Shown here piece after piece: positions 15,305 to 16,049 of a stretch of DNA of 16,049 bases. Both the position numbers and the translations under genes were made by a program. The stretch is taken from positions 1 through 16,049 of the forward strand of contig CALXGU010000015.1 in assembly GCA_944387905.1 (NCBI GenBank), read 5' to 3'. The DNA comes from an uncultured Clostridia bacterium (lineage in GTDB: Bacteria; Bacillota; Clostridia; Oscillospirales; QAKW01). The notes beneath the pieces were generated by a model. It ran no database searches. It saw only the letters and a list, made by a program, of their open reading frames with translations, and had not been told where the DNA came from. Each line of letters starts with the position of its first letter. Within the stretch, counting starts at the first letter, position 1.

Positions 15305-15876
15305 GTAATAAAAAGATGAATATGCTTACAAAATCAGCACTTTTTGCGGCGCTGATATATGCCGCCACACTGACCGGAGCTGTCGCGCCTATAGGCGGCG
15401 GAGCGTACATTCATATCGGAGACGCAATGATATATTTTGCGGTGGTATTTCTGCCGGCGCCATATGCTGTGGCAGCCGCTGCGGTAGGAGCGGCTTTTGC
15501 CGATCTGACGCTTGGAAGTATGATTTATGTTATACCGACTGTAATTGTCAAGACGCTTGTTGTGCTTTCTGCAAAGCTGCTTATGCGCGCGTCAAAAAAA
15601 ATACTTGTGCAGGATATACTCATCTGCCTTTCCGGAATAGTGACAGTTGCGGGATACTATGTAAGTGAAGTCGTGCTGCTTATTATTTCAGGGTCACAGC
15701 TGTCGGCAGCTCTTACTACAGCTGCTGTTGATTCTGTACCGTTCAATATTATACAGGCGTCGGCAAGCGCGCTTTTGTTCCTGATCGCAGGAGAGGCTGT
15801 GAGAAATATAGTAGATAAAAGGAAAAACAGGCGATCCGACGATGAGGAAAATGCAGAAAATGATGCTGAACAATAA
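15301..15876 (+). CDS. ECF transporter S component, probably for a B6 vitamer
   Basis: A 191-residue membrane protein with about six hydrophobic segments and a polar, acidic cytoplasmic tail (KRKNRRSDDEENAENDAEQ). The ALFAALIYAATL opening and GAYIHIGDAMIYFAVVFLP are typical of the riboflavin/DUF1393-type S components, which bind a vitamin outside and deliver it with shared EcfA/A'/T modules encoded elsewhere. Its ATG overlaps the kinase stop by 4 bases, so the probable substrate is a vitamin B6 form (a PdxU-like role). Substrate choice cannot be proven from sequence. Confidence 0.85.
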   Translation: MSNKKMNMLTKSALFAALIYAATLTGAVAPIGGGAYIHIGDAMIYFAVVFLPAPYAVAAAAVGAAFADLTLGSMIYVIPTVIVKTLVVLSAKLLMRASKKILVQDILICLSGIVTVAGYYVSEVVLLIISGSQLSAALTTAAVDSVPFNIIQASASALLFLIAGEAVRNIVDKRKNRRSDDEENAENDAEQ

Positions 15877-16004
15877 GCTGTCGCCTGAATGACGCATAAA
15901 GACTTTAAATGGTTTGATAGCAAGTTGTCTTAAAATAACATAATACTTTTAAGCTTTATGGCTGCTTTAAAAACTGTAATTAAATTTTCATCCGTAGTGA
16001 TATA

Positions 16005-16039
16005 AAAGAGGGACTGATATACGTCCCTCTTTGTTTTTT
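16005..16039 (+). terminator. Rho-independent terminator after the ECF S gene
   Basis: A 10-pair stem (AAAGAGGGAC at 16005-16014 with GTCCCTCTTT at 16023-16032) with an 8-base loop is followed by a six-T tract (16034-16039). It lies 129 bases after the stop. In between, an A/T-rich spacer holds only a weak CTTAAAA/TTTTAAG pair. Confidence 0.9.
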
Positions 16040-16049
16040 AATACTACAC

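Overview
The window looks like a chromosomal segment of a Gram-positive anaerobe of the class Clostridia. The pointers are strong AGGAGG-type ribosome binding sites, an initiator tRNA with an encoded CCA, an ECF-type vitamin transporter component, a GH78 rhamnosidase typical of plant-polysaccharide degraders of gut or rumen, and a lysin carrying an S-layer-homology wall anchor. Genus cannot be fixed from sequence reading alone. All protein genes are on the + strand. The one minus-strand gene is the tRNA.

Left flank (1-2436): the 3' part of an alpha-L-rhamnosidase gene, cut by the window edge, is followed 22 bases later by a beta-phosphoglucomutase gene. This is a sugar-utilisation operon that ends at a strong terminator (2505-2546). 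A gene-poor strip (2437-2887) follows, with several hairpins, a minus-strand initiator tRNA gene (2658-2733), its terminator, and a near-consensus promoter (2745-2773).

Centre (2888-14376): thirteen tightly packed, intact co-directional genes encode most of the particle of a short-tailed (podovirus-like) phage. In order they are: a terminase-small-like protein, large terminase, a small membrane protein, portal, a fibre/appendage protein with repeats, holin, an M23-SLH endolysin, scaffold, major capsid protein, a decoration-like protein, a head-tail connector, a large nozzle/DNA-stabilisation-like protein, and a coiled-coil internal/ejection candidate. There is no tape measure, tail tube or sheath. 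There is also no integrase, repressor, replication gene, or visible att repeat, and the cassette is bounded on both sides by ordinary bacterial genes. The lysis pair sits unusually in the middle of the head genes. The cassette is either a stripped but uninterrupted prophage remnant or a domesticated particle-forming module (gene-transfer-agent-like, or a satellite). The sequence alone does not decide which.

Right flank (14377-16049): a pyridoxamine/pyridoxal kinase and an ECF transporter S component overlap by 4 bases. They probably form a vitamin B6 uptake-and-trapping pair, and a clear terminator (16005-16039) closes the window.
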